A stretch of DNA of 64,000 nt from Calditrichota bacterium. GTDB lineage: Bacteria > Calditrichota > Calditrichia > Calditrichales > J004. A model generated the notes under the pieces. That model saw nothing but the letters and a program-made list of their open reading frames with translations, was not told where the DNA came from and did no database searches. Below, one piece after another: positions 57,484 to 64,000 of this stretch; the stretch's first letter is position 1; every line of letters begins with the position of its first letter. The stretch spans positions 1 to 64,000 of the forward strand of contig JABFGF010000011.1 in the NCBI GenBank assembly GCA_013112635.1. Direction: 5' to 3'. The position numbers and the translations under genes were made by a program.

Positions 57484-57599
57484 TACTTTTATTAGTAATG
57501 GGAAGGCTGAAAGGCCTGTTAAAACCAGAGGGTGTGGCAAAAAAATCATCAAATGCCGGCGCAGAAAAGAAAATTCCGGACAAAAATATAAAGGAATAA
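57480..57599 (+). CDS. small basic peptide
   Basis: 39 residues, hydrophobic start (MILLLVMGRLKGLL) then a lysine-rich tail. It starts inside the stop of the 50-residue gene (ATGA) and ends three bases before the outer-membrane protein gene, so it is placed as a gene in the operon. Amphipathic N-terminus may bind membrane. Function unknown. Confidence 0.5.
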   Translation: MILLLVMGRLKGLLKPEGVAKKSSNAGAEKKIPDKNIKE

Positions 57600-57602
57600 T
57601 AA

Positions 57603-58259
57603 ATGAAAAATCATAACCCACCAATTTGTAACTGGGATGAAAAAGCAAACTGCCAAAGTATATTATTTACTGCTATCATTTTTCTACTTTTATATTCTTT
57701 GGCTTTTAGCCAAAATATTCAACTAGACTCTACTTCGGTCCAAACAGAAAAGAAGCATTTTATTGGAAGTTCGCTTTTTTTACTAGGCAATTTTGTACCG
57801 GGAGACCCGCCCAATTATTTTCAATTAAACTATGGATACCAAATCACACCAAAGGATTTTATTTTAGTTGAAGCAATTACCTGGACATATTATGAGCCTT
57901 TAGGGACATATGGCTCGTCAGATGATTTATATCCAGGGAAAATAAGGGCCATTGGAGTTGGTCTGGGTTATCAACATTTTTACTGGAAAGGCTTATACAA
58001 TACTATTGAAGCGACTCCTTTTCTTCAACAATTTTATGATTCAGAAAACCAAAAAACCCAAAAAGGGTTTCAGTTATATCTTCAGCTAATCATGGGTTAT
58101 CGATTTGAATTCTTTGAGAAACGCTTTTTTATCGAACCTGCTTATGCACTTAAATATTGGCCTGTTAACACCAACTTTCCAAAGACTTTTGCAGATATTG
58201 AACGAGGAAAACCAAAACACATATTTGAACCCAGTTTCCATTTTGGTTTTAGGTTTTAA
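57603..58259 (+). CDS. outer-membrane beta-barrel protein
   Basis: 218 residues with a late signal peptide (hydrophobic 22-36, cleavage near LAFSQ), many aromatic amphipathic strands (NYFQLNYGYQI, GLGYQHFYW, FHFGFRF) and a C-terminal Phe, as outer-membrane barrels have. Ribosome site AAAGGA. Part of the sigma-54 operon. No close family is recognised; a small transporter or enzyme barrel is possible. Confidence 0.75.
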   Translation: MKNHNPPICNWDEKANCQSILFTAIIFLLLYSLAFSQNIQLDSTSVQTEKKHFIGSSLFLLGNFVPGDPPNYFQLNYGYQITPKDFILVEAITWTYYEPLGTYGSSDDLYPGKIRAIGVGLGYQHFYWKGLYNTIEATPFLQQFYDSENQKTQKGFQLYLQLIMGYRFEFFEKRFFIEPAYALKYWPVNTNFPKTFADIERGKPKHIFEPSFHFGFRF

Positions 58260-58276
58260 CAGGCCGGGTTGATAGA

Positions 58277-58933
58277 ATGATCAAAATAAAATCTGAAAAG
58301 ATAAAATATACGGATACTTCAAAAATTGAACCTGGCTATACTGAAAAAATGAACCATGCATATAACTGGATGGCCAAAGGATACGATGTATTTATGCTAC
58401 TATTCCCCTTGTGGAAAAAATGGATCAAAAAAGTTATACCATATATCAAAGGCAGGAAAATATTAGAAGTCTCCTTTGGTAATGGTTATTTGATGACTCA
58501 ATATGCAAAAAATGATTTTGATATTTACGGAATTGACTATAACAAAAAGATGCTGGAAATAACTACAAAAAAACTACTGTCAAAAAGCATAAATGCAAAC
58601 CTATCCAAAGCAAATGTAGAAAAACTTCCATTTCCGGATAATACCTTTGATACAATAATAAATACTATGGCTTTTACCGGCTATCCGGATGGTGATAAAG
58701 CAATATTGGAAATAAAGAGAGTTTTAAAAAAAGGTGGCATGCTTCTTCTTGTTGATATTGATTATCCGAACGACAAAAATTTTATTGGATATCAAATCGT
58801 TAAGTTATGGGAGAAACTTGGTGACATAATTAAAGACATAAATTCTCTCCTGGCAAAATACGGTTTTGAATACCAAGATATTCCTGTAGGAGGATTTGGG
58901 AGTGTTCATTTGTTTATCGCAACAAAAAAATAA
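58277..58933 (+). CDS. class I SAM-dependent methyltransferase
   Basis: 218 residues. UbiE/Methyltransf_11-type: ILEVSFGNGYLM for AdoMet binding, the acidic residue in YGIDYNKKML, ANVEKLPFPDNTFD and the VLKKGGMLLLVD strand. Soluble. The substrate is likely a small molecule or lipid. 17 nt after the outer-membrane protein gene in the sigma-54 operon. Confidence 0.9.
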   Translation: MIKIKSEKIKYTDTSKIEPGYTEKMNHAYNWMAKGYDVFMLLFPLWKKWIKKVIPYIKGRKILEVSFGNGYLMTQYAKNDFDIYGIDYNKKMLEITTKKLLSKSINANLSKANVEKLPFPDNTFDTIINTMAFTGYPDGDKAILEIKRVLKKGGMLLLVDIDYPNDKNFIGYQIVKLWEKLGDIIKDINSLLAKYGFEYQDIPVGGFGSVHLFIATKK

Positions 58934-58953
58934 ACCTATTAATGGAGTCACAA

Positions 58954-59640
58954 ATGTTGTATGAAGATGATTATAAAAAATCGTTTTTACCCAAAATTGT
59001 GTTTATGGGCGCAATCTCTTTCGCGTCACTTTTAGCCGGCTACCTAATGTTCACAGACGAAGTAAACCTACTCTCCGGCCTTAAAGCTTTTTCTATCAAT
59101 GGTGATTTTGTACGCCAGGTTATTGTTTTCTCATTCTGCCTGATTTATGTCCTACGTTTATTCATGACAGTATTTATTTTTATGAAACGAAAGTGGTATT
59201 GGCGTGAAGCGCTCTTTGTATCTTGCTTGATGTCTTTAGCGTTGTTTGCCTTTGCAAAAGCAGGCGGTAACAGCTTTCAGCCAGTCGGAGCTTTGGATTA
59301 TTTTGCCATTTTTTTGTTTCTGCTTGGGTCTTGGCTTAATACTTATTCAGAATATCGGCGAAATGTGTGGAAAAAAAATGACTCTAATATGGGGCGTCCA
59401 TACACTGAAGGATTGTTTAAACATTCGATGCACATCAATTTTTTTGGTGATATTGTCCTTTTTACAGGTTTTGCATTAATAACCAGAAGTTTTTCGCTCT
59501 TAATAGTTCCATTAGCCATGGCCTTAATTTTCATCTTTTTTATAATTCCAAGATTAGATAAATACCTGGCAGGTAAATACGGTACGGAATTTAAAGAGTA
59601 TGCCGGAAGGACTAAGAAATTAATTCCCTGGATTTATTAA
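58954..59640 (+). CDS. membrane methyltransferase / steroid-reductase-like protein
   Basis: About 228 residues, six or so membrane helices. The C-terminal PYTEGLFKHSMHINFFGD region and LAGKYGTEFKEYAGRTKKLIPWIY match the isoprenylcysteine-methyltransferase / DUF1295 steroid 5-alpha-reductase-like superfamily, which uses AdoMet or NAD(P)H on lipidic substrates. Start taken at ATG 58954, since GGAG overlaps the upstream ATG at 58942. Last gene of the operon. Confidence 0.82.
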   Translation: MLYEDDYKKSFLPKIVFMGAISFASLLAGYLMFTDEVNLLSGLKAFSINGDFVRQVIVFSFCLIYVLRLFMTVFIFMKRKWYWREALFVSCLMSLALFAFAKAGGNSFQPVGALDYFAIFLFLLGSWLNTYSEYRRNVWKKNDSNMGRPYTEGLFKHSMHINFFGDIVLFTGFALITRSFSLLIVPLAMALIFIFFIIPRLDKYLAGKYGTEFKEYAGRTKKLIPWIY

Positions 59641-59683
59641 GACCCATTTGAATTAGCCGGAAAAATGTTTTGCAGGGCATCTT

Positions 59684-60046
59684 TTAATAAAGCACGTTTA
59701 TTAAATATCTCCAAACTAAAAATACAATCACTAACAATATGTAAGTAGTAGGAATAAACAGGCTAAATATCTTAAATCCACCCAAACCCCAGGACACCCA
59801 ACTTTTTTTATTTGGCCAATCTTTACGGAAAAGGTAAAAAGAAATATCCTCCATTAGTAACAATAATGGTAAATGATAAAACTCCTCACCAGCCAAATAA
59901 ATCACATTAACAAAAGTACTCAACATCACTACATGGTACGTGGCGAAGTGTCCAAATATCCACTTTTTACCACTGGTACAGCATTCACCCTTTAACAATC
60001 TTTGTTCTATATAACCATACAAAACAGGAAATATATAAAGCATCAT
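59684..60046 (-). CDS. small integral membrane protein
   Basis: 120 residues with about three membrane helices and an internal FGHFATYHVVML segment with paired histidines. Ribosome site GGAGGAGG lies inside the end of the small gene upstream, and the start follows its stop directly (TAA-ATG). Family not recognised. It is convergent to the sigma-54 operon. Confidence 0.65.
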   Translation of the reverse strand: MMLYIFPVLYGYIEQRLLKGECCTSGKKWIFGHFATYHVVMLSTFVNVIYLAGEEFYHLPLLLLMEDISFYLFRKDWPNKKSWVSWGLGGFKIFSLFIPTTYILLVIVFLVWRYLINVLY

Positions 60047-60199
60047 TTATGCCTCCTCCACATACAAACCCATTGCAAATTTGTAGCAGACAAACCAAAA
60101 GAAAAAAGTAAACAATGCAAAATGCCAGTGAATAAATAATTCAATAATTAAAGACAATGTAATCCGGGGATCAATACTAAAAAAAAATGATATTCATCA
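60047..60199 (-). CDS. small membrane protein upstream of the 59684 gene
   Basis: 50 residues, mostly hydrophobic (LSLIIELFIHWHFALFTFFFWFVCYKFAMGLY), one or two membrane helices, ending EEA. Its TAA touches the ATG of the next gene, and the ribosome site of that gene lies within its last codons. The own ribosome site is weak. Two paired small membrane proteins seem likely. Confidence 0.5.
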
Positions 60200-60270
60200 T
60201 CAAAGGTTTCTGGCAGTTAAAATAATAGATGTTTTTTTGAATAAGATGGAATTTACTAGTAGCGATGGAC

Positions 60271-60305
60271 AAAAAAAGCCCCGCAAACATTTAGTTCACG
60301 GGGCT
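60271..60305 (-). terminator. terminator after tRNA-Leu
   Basis: On the minus strand AGCCCCG / CGGGGCT form a 7-bp stem with a loop of about 15, followed by TTTTTTT. It lies eight bases past the tRNA. Confidence 0.85.
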
Positions 60306-60312
60306 ATCAACG

Positions 60313-60396
60313 TACGAAGGGAGAGACTCGAACTCTCACGCCCGTAAGGGCACTAGATCCTAAGTCTAGCGCGTCTACCAATTCCGCCACCCTCGC
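60313..60396 (-). tRNA. tRNA-Leu (anticodon UAG)
   Basis: 84 nt with all arms: acceptor GCGAGGG/CCTTCGT (with G-U pairs at 1-72 and 5-68), D arm GGAATTGGTAGACG, anticodon stem CTAGA/TCTAG with loop CTTAGGA giving anticodon TAG, a long variable arm (class II), and T arm GAGAG-TTCGAGT-CTCTC. CCA is not encoded. Reads CUN-type leucine codons. Confidence 0.95.
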
Positions 60397-60631
60397 AAGA
60401 GCTGAGAAATATAAATAGTTTTTTTTTGATAAGCAACATAACTTCACAATATTTTTTTCCGCCTTCGATTTGAAAAGTATTATTTATTTTTTGCCCAACT
60501 CTTTTTATCTTAATCACTTCTCAAACAAACTCATATTCATGTTGATTAAACCATTCTTCTTTTTAATAGAATTAATTTTGAGAATTTATTGTTAGAGAAA
60601 GAAGAACAGAGAATTCACTTTATTTGAAATT

Positions 60632-61957
60632 ATGAAAAATCTAATTGAATTAGTTAAAAATGCCGGAGTTGTAGGTGCCGGTGGTGCCGGATTTCCCACT
60701 TATCAAAAAATAAGCACTGAGGTTGAAATTGTCATTGCAAATGGTGCGGAATGCGAACCACTTCTTTACAAAGATGTAACCTTGATGGAAAATTACCCAC
60801 AGGAAATCATCAACGGTATGCTTGCAGTAATGAAACACGTAAAAGCAGAGCGCGGTATTTTTGCAGTAAAAGGAAAAAACAAAAAAGCCATTGAGGCGAT
60901 CTCAAATTGGCTTCCTGCAAATATCAGCCTTTTTGAAATGGAAGATGTTTATCCTGCCGGTGATGAATATGAGGTTGTTTATCACAGTACCGGGCGGCGT
61001 ATTCCTGCTGGTGGTTTTCCTTTTCAAATTGGTATTGTGGTTCAAAACGTAGAAACTTTTTTCAATATTTATCAGGCCCAAAAAGGCAATCCAGTTACCC
61101 ATTCCATCTTAACAGTTCATGGCGACGTAAAAAAACCTATCACGGCATGGTTTCCGATTGGTATGTCTTATGCCGATGTTTTAGAGGCAGCCGGTGGCGC
61201 AACAATCGATGATTATGTTTTAATTGATGGAGGCCCGATGATGGGCAAGGTTGTGACAGATTTATCAACTCCTGTAACAAGAACTTCCGGTGGTTTTTTA
61301 GTCTTATCAAAAGAAACACACCTGGCAATGCGCAAATCGCAGAGTGAACAATCATATAAACGTGTTGGCAAATCGGCTTGCGACCAGTGCAGTCTGTGTA
61401 CAGAAATGTGCCCACGTTATTTGATGGGATATCCTATAAAACCACATTTGGTAATGCGTTCATTACTTACTACCGGCGAGTTAAGTGAATCATTAACATA
61501 TTGGGCTCAGGCTTGCTGCGAGTGCAACATTTGTTCTTTATGGGCCTGCCCGGAAGAACTAGATCCACGCAATATTTGTGTAACAACAAAACGCGATGCA
61601 AGAAAAAACAATATGTGGCTTTCAGCAGATCAGTTACAGGAATTGGCAACTGATCCTCACCCTTTAAAAGAATATCGTGGCGTTCCAACAAAAAGACTTG
61701 TAAGAAAACTGGGTTTACAGGGTTATACAAAACCGGCTGAATTTATCAAAAATATTTCCGAACCAAAATCAGTTTCAATCCCTTTACAGCAGCACATTGG
61801 CGCTTTACCCGAAATCATCGTGAAAAAAGGCGAGAAAGTACAAAAAGGACAAATCTTAGCAGAAGCAAAAAATGGTGAATTATCTGTACCTATCCATGCC
61901 AGTATTGATGGAGTTGTTACAGCTGTTGGAGAAAGTGTTGAGGTAACTAAGAAGTAG
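60632..61957 (+). CDS. pduS: PduS-like flavo-iron-sulfur oxidoreductase
   Basis: 441 residues, RnfC/NuoF-related. The glycine-rich GAGGAGFPTYQK near the start and NGAECEPLLYKD mark the NADH/FMN-binding module; an SLBB region follows; two 4Fe-4S clusters lie in CDQCSLCTEMCP (around 250) and CCECNICSLWACP (around 297); a lipoyl-like C-terminal domain closes it. In propanediol microcompartments PduS recycles cobalamin or moves electrons across the shell with PduT. A PduT-like gene follows, separated by two small genes. The gap 60397-60631 shows no gene. Confidence 0.9.
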   Translation: MKNLIELVKNAGVVGAGGAGFPTYQKISTEVEIVIANGAECEPLLYKDVTLMENYPQEIINGMLAVMKHVKAERGIFAVKGKNKKAIEAISNWLPANISLFEMEDVYPAGDEYEVVYHSTGRRIPAGGFPFQIGIVVQNVETFFNIYQAQKGNPVTHSILTVHGDVKKPITAWFPIGMSYADVLEAAGGATIDDYVLIDGGPMMGKVVTDLSTPVTRTSGGFLVLSKETHLAMRKSQSEQSYKRVGKSACDQCSLCTEMCPRYLMGYPIKPHLVMRSLLTTGELSESLTYWAQACCECNICSLWACPEELDPRNICVTTKRDARKNNMWLSADQLQELATDPHPLKEYRGVPTKRLVRKLGLQGYTKPAEFIKNISEPKSVSIPLQQHIGALPEIIVKKGEKVQKGQILAEAKNGELSVPIHASIDGVVTAVGESVEVTKK

Positions 61958-61967
61958 GAAGTGAGAA

Positions 61968-62162
61968 GTGAAAAATAAAACTGTAAAAATATTTTCTTCT
62001 TTTGAAGAGGAAAATGAAGCAGAACAAAAACGCCGAAGGCAAATGACGTCTGAGGAGAGAATGCGCGAGTTTTCTGTTTTGATGGATCGCAGATGGGGAA
62101 AAGACTGGCATTCAAAGCCCATTAAAAAAATCGTTTCTTATGAAAAAATAGAAAATGATTAA
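61968..62162 (+). CDS. small charged protein, putative antitoxin-like partner
   Basis: 64 residues, highly charged, with FSSFEEENEAEQKRRRQM, a TSEERMREFSVLMDRRWG helix and a short tail. Small proteins with this SFEE...T.EERL...RR pattern often precede nucleotidyltransferase genes as a pair. The start is GTG at 61968. Only two bases separate it from the nucleotidyltransferase gene. A role as antitoxin or adaptor is inference. Confidence 0.65.
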   Translation: MKNKTVKIFSSFEEENEAEQKRRRQMTSEERMREFSVLMDRRWGKDWHSKPIKKIVSYEKIEND

Positions 62163-62164
62163 TA

Positions 62165-62620
62165 ATGTTTTTTTCTAATGACATGAAAGACCTGATTAAC
62201 CTGTTTAGAAAACATGATGTAAAATATGCATTAGTCGGTGGATTTGCTGTAAATTATTATGGTTATGCCCGTACAACACAAGATATTGATTTTCTTCTTT
62301 ATCCATCCAAACAAAATGCAAAAAAAATTATGAACGCCTTGACAGATTTTGGGTTTGGCAAAGCTGGAATCCCACAAAAATATTTTGAAGAATCTGGAAA
62401 TGCAATTCATTTAGGAGCCGAGCCAAACCGGATTGACCTTCTGACTCATTTAGTTGGCATTAGCAATGACAAAATATTCGCTAATTTACAGCAAATAAAC
62501 TTTGAAGGAATCGATATAAACATAATAGCATATTCTGATTTACTTGAAGCAAAACAAAAATCTAAACGGCTTCGGGACCAAGCAGATGCTGAAGAATTAA
62601 AAAACAAAAGAAATAAATAA
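62165..62620 (+). CDS. minimal nucleotidyltransferase (DUF6036/MNT-like)
   Basis: 151 residues with LVGGFAVNYYGYARTTQDIDFLL: the GG at 25-26 and Asp40-x-Asp42 form the nucleotidyltransferase active site, and the remainder matches the short DUF6036-like fold (NRIDLLTHL adds a third acidic residue). Such enzymes may modify tRNA, protein or a partner toxin with nucleotides. It forms a pair with the 64-residue gene and lies inside the microcompartment operon between PduS and PduT genes, where it is out of place. Confidence 0.82.
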   Translation: MFFSNDMKDLINLFRKHDVKYALVGGFAVNYYGYARTTQDIDFLLYPSKQNAKKIMNALTDFGFGKAGIPQKYFEESGNAIHLGAEPNRIDLLTHLVGISNDKIFANLQQINFEGIDINIIAYSDLLEAKQKSKRLRDQADAEELKNKRNK

Positions 62621-62629
62621 GGAATATCA

Positions 62630-63178
62630 ATGCAATCAGCTATAGGGCTTATCGAACTCACATCGATTGCCAAAGGATATGAAGTTGCCGACACAATGTT
62701 AAAAACTGCAAATGTGGATATCGTCTTTAACCGTTCCATTTGTCCTGGTAAATTTATGGTTATGGTTGGTGGTGATGTGGATGCTGTAACTTCCAGCGTT
62801 CAGGCAGGATTGGAAATTGGAGGACAGACAGTTGTTGATGAGTTAATTATCCCAAATGTCCATCCGGAAGTATTCCCTGCCATAAGTGGAACAAATATTA
62901 TTGATTCTCCCGATGCTTTAGGCATTATAGAAACATTTTCTGTGGCTTCCATAATTGAAGCTGCTGACGCCGCTGTAAAAGCAGCAAATATTCAGCTGAT
63001 TGAAATACATCTGGCGATGGCAATTGGTGGGAAAGGATATGTAACTCTGACCGGTGACGTAGCAGCTGTAACTGCTGCTGTTGAAGCAGGAGTTGAATAT
63101 ATTAAAGCAAAAGGCATTCTTGTAAGTAAAGTTGTAATTCCAAATCCGCGAAAAGAAATACTACGTGATAAAATCTAA
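62630..63178 (+). CDS. pduT: PduT-like tandem-BMC shell protein
   Basis: 182 residues with two BMC domains in tandem (about 3-85 and 95-178), each with the ALGLIE-type strand (IGLIELTS and LGIIETFS). It keeps Cys38 in ICPGKF, the position that in PduT of the propanediol compartment binds a 4Fe-4S cluster in the pore of the trimer. It likely moves electrons through the shell and works with the PduS-like protein. AAGGA ribosome site, nine bases after the nucleotidyltransferase gene. Confidence 0.93.
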   Translation: MQSAIGLIELTSIAKGYEVADTMLKTANVDIVFNRSICPGKFMVMVGGDVDAVTSSVQAGLEIGGQTVVDELIIPNVHPEVFPAISGTNIIDSPDALGIIETFSVASIIEAADAAVKAANIQLIEIHLAMAIGGKGYVTLTGDVAAVTAAVEAGVEYIKAKGILVSKVVIPNPRKEILRDKI

Positions 63179-63636
63179 AACTTGATCTAAAGACACATTT
63201 TTTAATCAAAAATATATTGTTTTTTTACAGGCTTCAATCTCAGAATTTTTACGAAAAATCAAATAGCCTTCTTCAAATTTCAATCCTGAAAAATCCCTCA
63301 ACTAAACAGTTTTTAGCTCGATAATCATTTGATAAAAATAATGATTATTTTAGTATCAAATAAAAAGGTGAAACATCAAAATAATTGATGAATGGCAGGC
63401 CGGAGAAGAAAAAAACACAAATTCAGACCCAAAAAAACAAAACAATTAAAAAAAATCAAAATCACTTGAGATTATTGCAAAATTTTTTATTAAATTATGC
63501 TATTGGTTTAATTGATGATTACTCTTTTTATTTTAAAACGGTTAATGTAAATCCTGAATAAAAGGATTTAAAAACGAAAACAAATAAATTAAAAGTTTAG
63601 AAAAGCTATTTCGTTCCAGAATAGGAGAATTTTTTT
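63179..63636. other. 458-bp region before the 2-oxoacid oxidoreductase gene
   Basis: Very AT-rich spacer. It holds a 57-codon frame (63388-63561) without ribosome site and with biased Lys/Asn content, which I take as chance. TTGAGA at about 63466 with TATTAA 16 bases on could be a promoter for the next gene, but the match is weak. No RNA structure is evident. Confidence 0.4.
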
Positions 63637-64000
63637 ATGGAAACAATTGAGACTACCAAATCCGAAAAGAAAATGGTAGCGGATTCCGAAAACCCCGTTC
63701 AGTTAAATGAACATATTGTAGAAATTGTAAGTGACTCCGGAGAAGGAGCTCAAACTGCAGGTCAGGCATTTGGAACTATATCAGCCCGAATGGGGAACGG
63801 GATTTGGACTGTTGAAATTATCCCGGCTGAAATTGAACCACCTCCAAGAACAGCTGCCGGTGCCAGTGGTATTCGTATACGTTTTGGCACTCACGATATC
63901 ACCAATATGGGTGACGAAGCCGATTTGATGGTCGCTTTTAACGAACAAGCTCTTCTTGGCCGGGAGCAATCCGGCAATCTGAAAAAAGGTAGTACAATTT
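63637..64000 (+). CDS. korA: 2-oxoacid:ferredoxin oxidoreductase alpha subunit (partial)
   Basis: The first 121 codons only; the gene runs past the window. After a 28-residue lead comes the gamma domain fused at the front of KorA-type alpha subunits: SDSGEGAQTAGQAFGT, EIIPAEIEPPPRTAAGASGIRI and ADLMVAFNEQAL. The enzyme makes acyl-CoA from 2-oxoacids (2-oxoglutarate in the KorA type) with reduced ferredoxin. TAGGAG precedes the ATG. Whether it belongs to the microcompartment operon is unclear because of the long gap before it. Confidence 0.88.
   Translation, partial: METIETTKSEKKMVADSENPVQLNEHIVEIVSDSGEGAQTAGQAFGTISARMGNGIWTVEIIPAEIEPPPRTAAGASGIRIRFGTHDITNMGDEADLMVAFNEQALLGREQSGNLKKGSTI

Noticed and set aside
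60313-60396. tRNA-Leu as an integration site of a mobile element
   Set aside because: No integrase gene and no second copy of the tRNA 3' end was found in the window.
63388-63561. 57-codon rightward frame before korA
   Set aside because: No ribosome site, extreme Lys/Asn/Leu bias as expected for random AT-rich DNA.
1-64000. CRISPR arrays, complete insertion sequences or prophage
   Set aside because: No regular repeat-spacer array, transposase, integrase or phage structural gene is seen.

Overview
The window is AT-rich (about one third G+C by eye) and almost fully coding. It reads as a Gram-negative bacterium of the FCB group, most likely a Calditrichota-like organism. The pointers are many lipoproteins with an N-terminal lipobox, a secreted protein with a type IX secretion-like C-terminal sorting domain (YPNPFNP motif), large sensor kinases with two-component-regulator propellers, a multihaem cytochrome, and the start of a bacterial microcompartment locus. 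The taxonomic call is inference from protein style; no rRNA is present.

Layout. 1-3.8 kb: a STAS/SEC14-like protein, a parvulin, and a leftward operon of MarR regulator, 10-11-haem cytochrome lipoprotein and double-rhodanese lipoprotein. 4-8.7 kb: an M1-type metallopeptidase and an SDR/aldo-keto reductase pair. 9-27 kb is rich in signalling: a propeller hybrid kinase, secreted and outer-membrane proteins, a propeller kinase with its NarL-type regulator, a hybrid kinase with a PhnD-like binding protein, a cyclophilin, and a chemoreceptor ending in a CheR-tether-like pentapeptide. 27-32.4 kb: two leftward groups with overlapping genes (amidase/MFS; hydrolase/propeller lipoprotein/PabB-PabC fusion). 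32.5-46.1 kb: a 1898-residue multi-PAS hybrid kinase, a DUF1684 pair, an M29 aminopeptidase, a second hybrid kinase paralogous to the giant one, and a SpoIIE-type phosphatase.

46.6-60 kb is the accessory part. It holds an ethanolamine-type permease, a restriction-modification pair (NotI-like nuclease with a D12-class adenine methylase), a Fic protein flanked by direct repeats of the 3' end of a sigma-54 activator gene, and that activator itself. The activator is divergent from a compact 6-kb operon (53.6-59.6 kb) that has a candidate -24/-12 promoter and an upstream inverted repeat. The operon codes for two SDR-type proteins, a metallo-beta-lactamase-fold protein, an ATC-hydrolase-like protein, two very small proteins, an outer-membrane protein and two methyltransferase/reductase-like enzymes. 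I judge this the best candidate for an undescribed system.

60.3-64 kb: tRNA-Leu(UAG), a PduS-like flavo-iron-sulfur protein, a small protein plus nucleotidyltransferase pair that looks like a toxin-antitoxin module, a PduT-like tandem-BMC shell protein that keeps the pore cysteine, and the truncated start of a 2-oxoacid:ferredoxin oxidoreductase alpha subunit. Several short genes and decayed gene remnants were found by reading the gaps and are listed.
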